Shown piece after piece: positions 4,963 to 5,585 of a DNA stretch of 5,585 nt (within the stretch, counting starts at the first letter, position 1; each line of letters begins with the position of its first letter). The stretch comes from Oligoflexia bacterium. GTDB lineage: Bacteria; Bdellovibrionota; Bdellovibrionia; Bdellovibrionales; UBA1609. Both the position numbers and the translations under genes were made by a program. The stretch lies in assembly GCA_026914095.1 (NCBI GenBank), contig JAPPIY010000328.1, positions 1-5,585 on the forward strand, in the 5' to 3' direction. A model generated the notes under the pieces. It was not told where the DNA came from and did no database searches. It saw nothing but the letters and a program-made list of their open reading frames with translations.

Positions 4963-5163
4963 TGCCAATCCTGTTTGAATTTTAAAGTTTTTTCTGCAAA
5001 TTTCCATCTCTGTTTTCGCGAAGGCATGCTTTCGCGGGAGTTTCGTCTTCTAGGGGGAAACAGAACAAACCTTACTGTATTTTCAAATAGGATCAATATA
5101 AATTGTGTCCAATTAGCCTTGGCTAATTATATCAATTTTTTCATACAAAAGGAATTATCTTAA
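4957..5163 (+). CDS. 68-codon ORF bridging rplA and rplJ
   Basis: ATG 4957 lies one base after the rplA stop and ten bases after AAAGGAG, so ribosomes leaving rplA could start here. The frame stays open through all of element F and the following hairpin, then stops at TAA 5161-5163, two bases before rplJ ATG 5166. The last five residues, QKELS, are identical to the end of L1 because the start module is duplicated. The protein (MLCQSCLNFKVFSANFHL...) resembles no family I know and is mostly translated repeat DNA. It may be a translated spacer that keeps rplJ coupled to rplA, or a chance frame. Lack of protein-like character argues against an independent function. Confidence 0.4.
   Translation: MLCQSCLNFKVFSANFHLCFREGMLSREFRLLGGNRTNLTVFSNRININCVQLALANYINFFIQKELS
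4961..5100 (+). repeat. Palindromic intergenic element F (long form)
   Basis: This 140-base element starts six bases after the rplA stop. The left end is TATGCCAATCCTGTTTGAA and the complement of the right end is TATATTGATCCTATTTGAA. The interior has a hairpin CGCGAA (5017-5022), loop GGCATGCT, TTCGCG (5031-5036), enclosed by a pairing of CTGTTT (5010-5015) with AAACAG (5058-5063). The block GCGGGAGTTTCGTCTTCT followed by AGGGGG matches C and D. It separates the two copies of the rplJ start module. Confidence 0.85.
5111..5141 (+). promoter_or_regulatory. Hairpin with T-run in the rplJ leader
   Basis: A perfect 18-base palindrome, AATTAGCC (5111-5118), TT, GGCTAATT (5121-5128), is followed after seven bases by six T (5136-5141). 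The T-run is too far for a textbook intrinsic terminator and the stem is AT-rich, so at most a weak attenuator. The rplJ leader is where L10-L7/L12 autoregulation acts in E. coli; whether this stem is related is not shown. Confidence 0.35.
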
Positions 5164-5165
5164 AT

Positions 5166-5585
5166 ATGTTAAATCGTGAGACAAAAAAAGCTCAAGTGAG
5201 TCAGTTGGCTGATAGCCTTTCCAAGTCAAAAGCTTCATTTTTAGTGAATTGCATAGGCTTAAATGTGGAGCAAATGACAGCGCTCAGAAAAAACTTAAAG
5301 CAAAACAAAGGAAATATTCAAGTCATTAGGAATACTTTGTCTTTAAGGGCTATGGAAGATAACGAAATGCTGAAAAAAACCTACTCTCCTTTTATGAAAG
5401 GGCCTAATGCTTTTGTTTTGGCTTTTGATGATGTGGCTAAAGTGGCTAAAATTATTGATGAATTGGCTGAAGAGCATGAAGTTTTTAAAATTAAAGGGGC
5501 GGTTTTAGAGGACAGATCTTTAAGCCAAGCTGAAGTTAAAACTTTGGCTCAGCTCCCTTCCCATGAGGTTCTGAAAGCTCAATTT
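5166..5585 (+). CDS. rplJ: 50S ribosomal protein L10, 3' end missing
   Basis: L10 anchors the L7/L12 dimers on the 50S stalk base and binds 23S rRNA next to L11. The first 140 codons are present and the frame is open to the right edge; full family length is about 165-175. Family features in order: start MLNRETKKAQVSQLADSLSK, the variable segment SFLVNCIGLNVEQMTALRKN, RNTLSLRAM (the RNT block of the RNA-binding domain), KGPNAFVLAFDD, then FKIKGAVLEDRSLS and VKTLAQLPSHEVL. The start ATG 5166 has AAAGGAA (5148-5154), a weaker and more distant Shine-Dalgarno than the duplicate copy at 4940-4946. Coupling from upstream translation could therefore matter. rplL would be expected next, beyond the edge. 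Confidence 0.95.
   Translation, partial: MLNRETKKAQVSQLADSLSKSKASFLVNCIGLNVEQMTALRKNLKQNKGNIQVIRNTLSLRAMEDNEMLKKTYSPFMKGPNAFVLAFDDVAKVAKIIDELAEEHEVFKIKGAVLEDRSLSQAEVKTLAQLPSHEVLKAQF

Noticed and set aside
921..5100. CRISPR array
   Set aside because: The repeats are far apart, imperfect, of variable length and flank genes; there are no regular spacers.
4938..5171. Simple target-site duplication of about 25 bases made by insertion of element F
   Set aside because: The left copy touches the element, but the right copy is 45 bases beyond its right end, and family ends suggest TA targeting. A prior duplication of the start region followed by insertion fits better.

Overview
The window is AT-rich bacterial DNA carrying the start of the classic secE-nusG-rplK-rplA-rplJ transcription/translation cluster on the + strand (2153 to the right edge). 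To its left, three short genes lie on the - strand: a coiled-coil exported protein, an O6-alkylguanine-DNA alkyltransferase, and the 5' end of a TraB/GumN-family gene cut by the left edge. Gene order and protein sequences are bacterial and look proteobacterial. SecE with an extra N-terminal hydrophobic part, the style of NusG and a secreted TraB-like protein would fit a low-GC member of the Bdellovibrio-like lineages or another AT-rich proteobacterium. That placement is a weak inference from memory and not a demonstrated one.

Layout: 1-124 TraB-like start (-); 312-860 ogt (-); 921-1013 repeat element A; 1047-1376 coiled-coil exported protein (-); 1377-2152 divergent intergenic region with a (TCT)7 microsatellite, a good sigma-70-like promoter candidate at 1494-1522 and two abutting repeat elements (B, C); 2153-2533 secE; 2534-3041 a 508-base gap with repeat element D, a nested inverted repeat and purine-rich DNA; 3042-3578 nusG; 3595-4017 rplK; 4018-4253 gap with element E and a 38-base tandem repeat of the rplA ribosome binding/start region; 4254-4955 rplA; 4956-5165 gap with element F, overlaid by a 68-codon ORF; 5166-5585 rplJ (right-truncated).

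The coding content is ordinary. What is unusual is what lies between the genes. A family of roughly 93-140 base palindromic elements occurs six times. They have terminal inverted repeats close to TATRCCGATYCTGTTTGA and GC-rich internal hairpins in otherwise AT-rich DNA. Three of them separate genes of the ribosomal-protein operon that are normally packed closely. Two translation-start regions in the same operon are also duplicated. The rplA start is preceded by two decayed tandem copies, each of which now reads as a 7-codon minicistron. The rplJ start has a second copy 209 bases upstream, at the rplA stop codon. From that upstream ATG an ORF runs through element F and ends two bases before the real rplJ ATG, so translation could stay coupled across the insertion.

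Expected joint function: SecE is a translocon subunit, NusG couples RNA polymerase to Rho and ribosomes, and L11, L1 and L10 build the L1 stalk and L7/L12 stalk base of the 50S subunit. All five would be co-transcribed, with the repeat hairpins present in the polycistronic mRNA.
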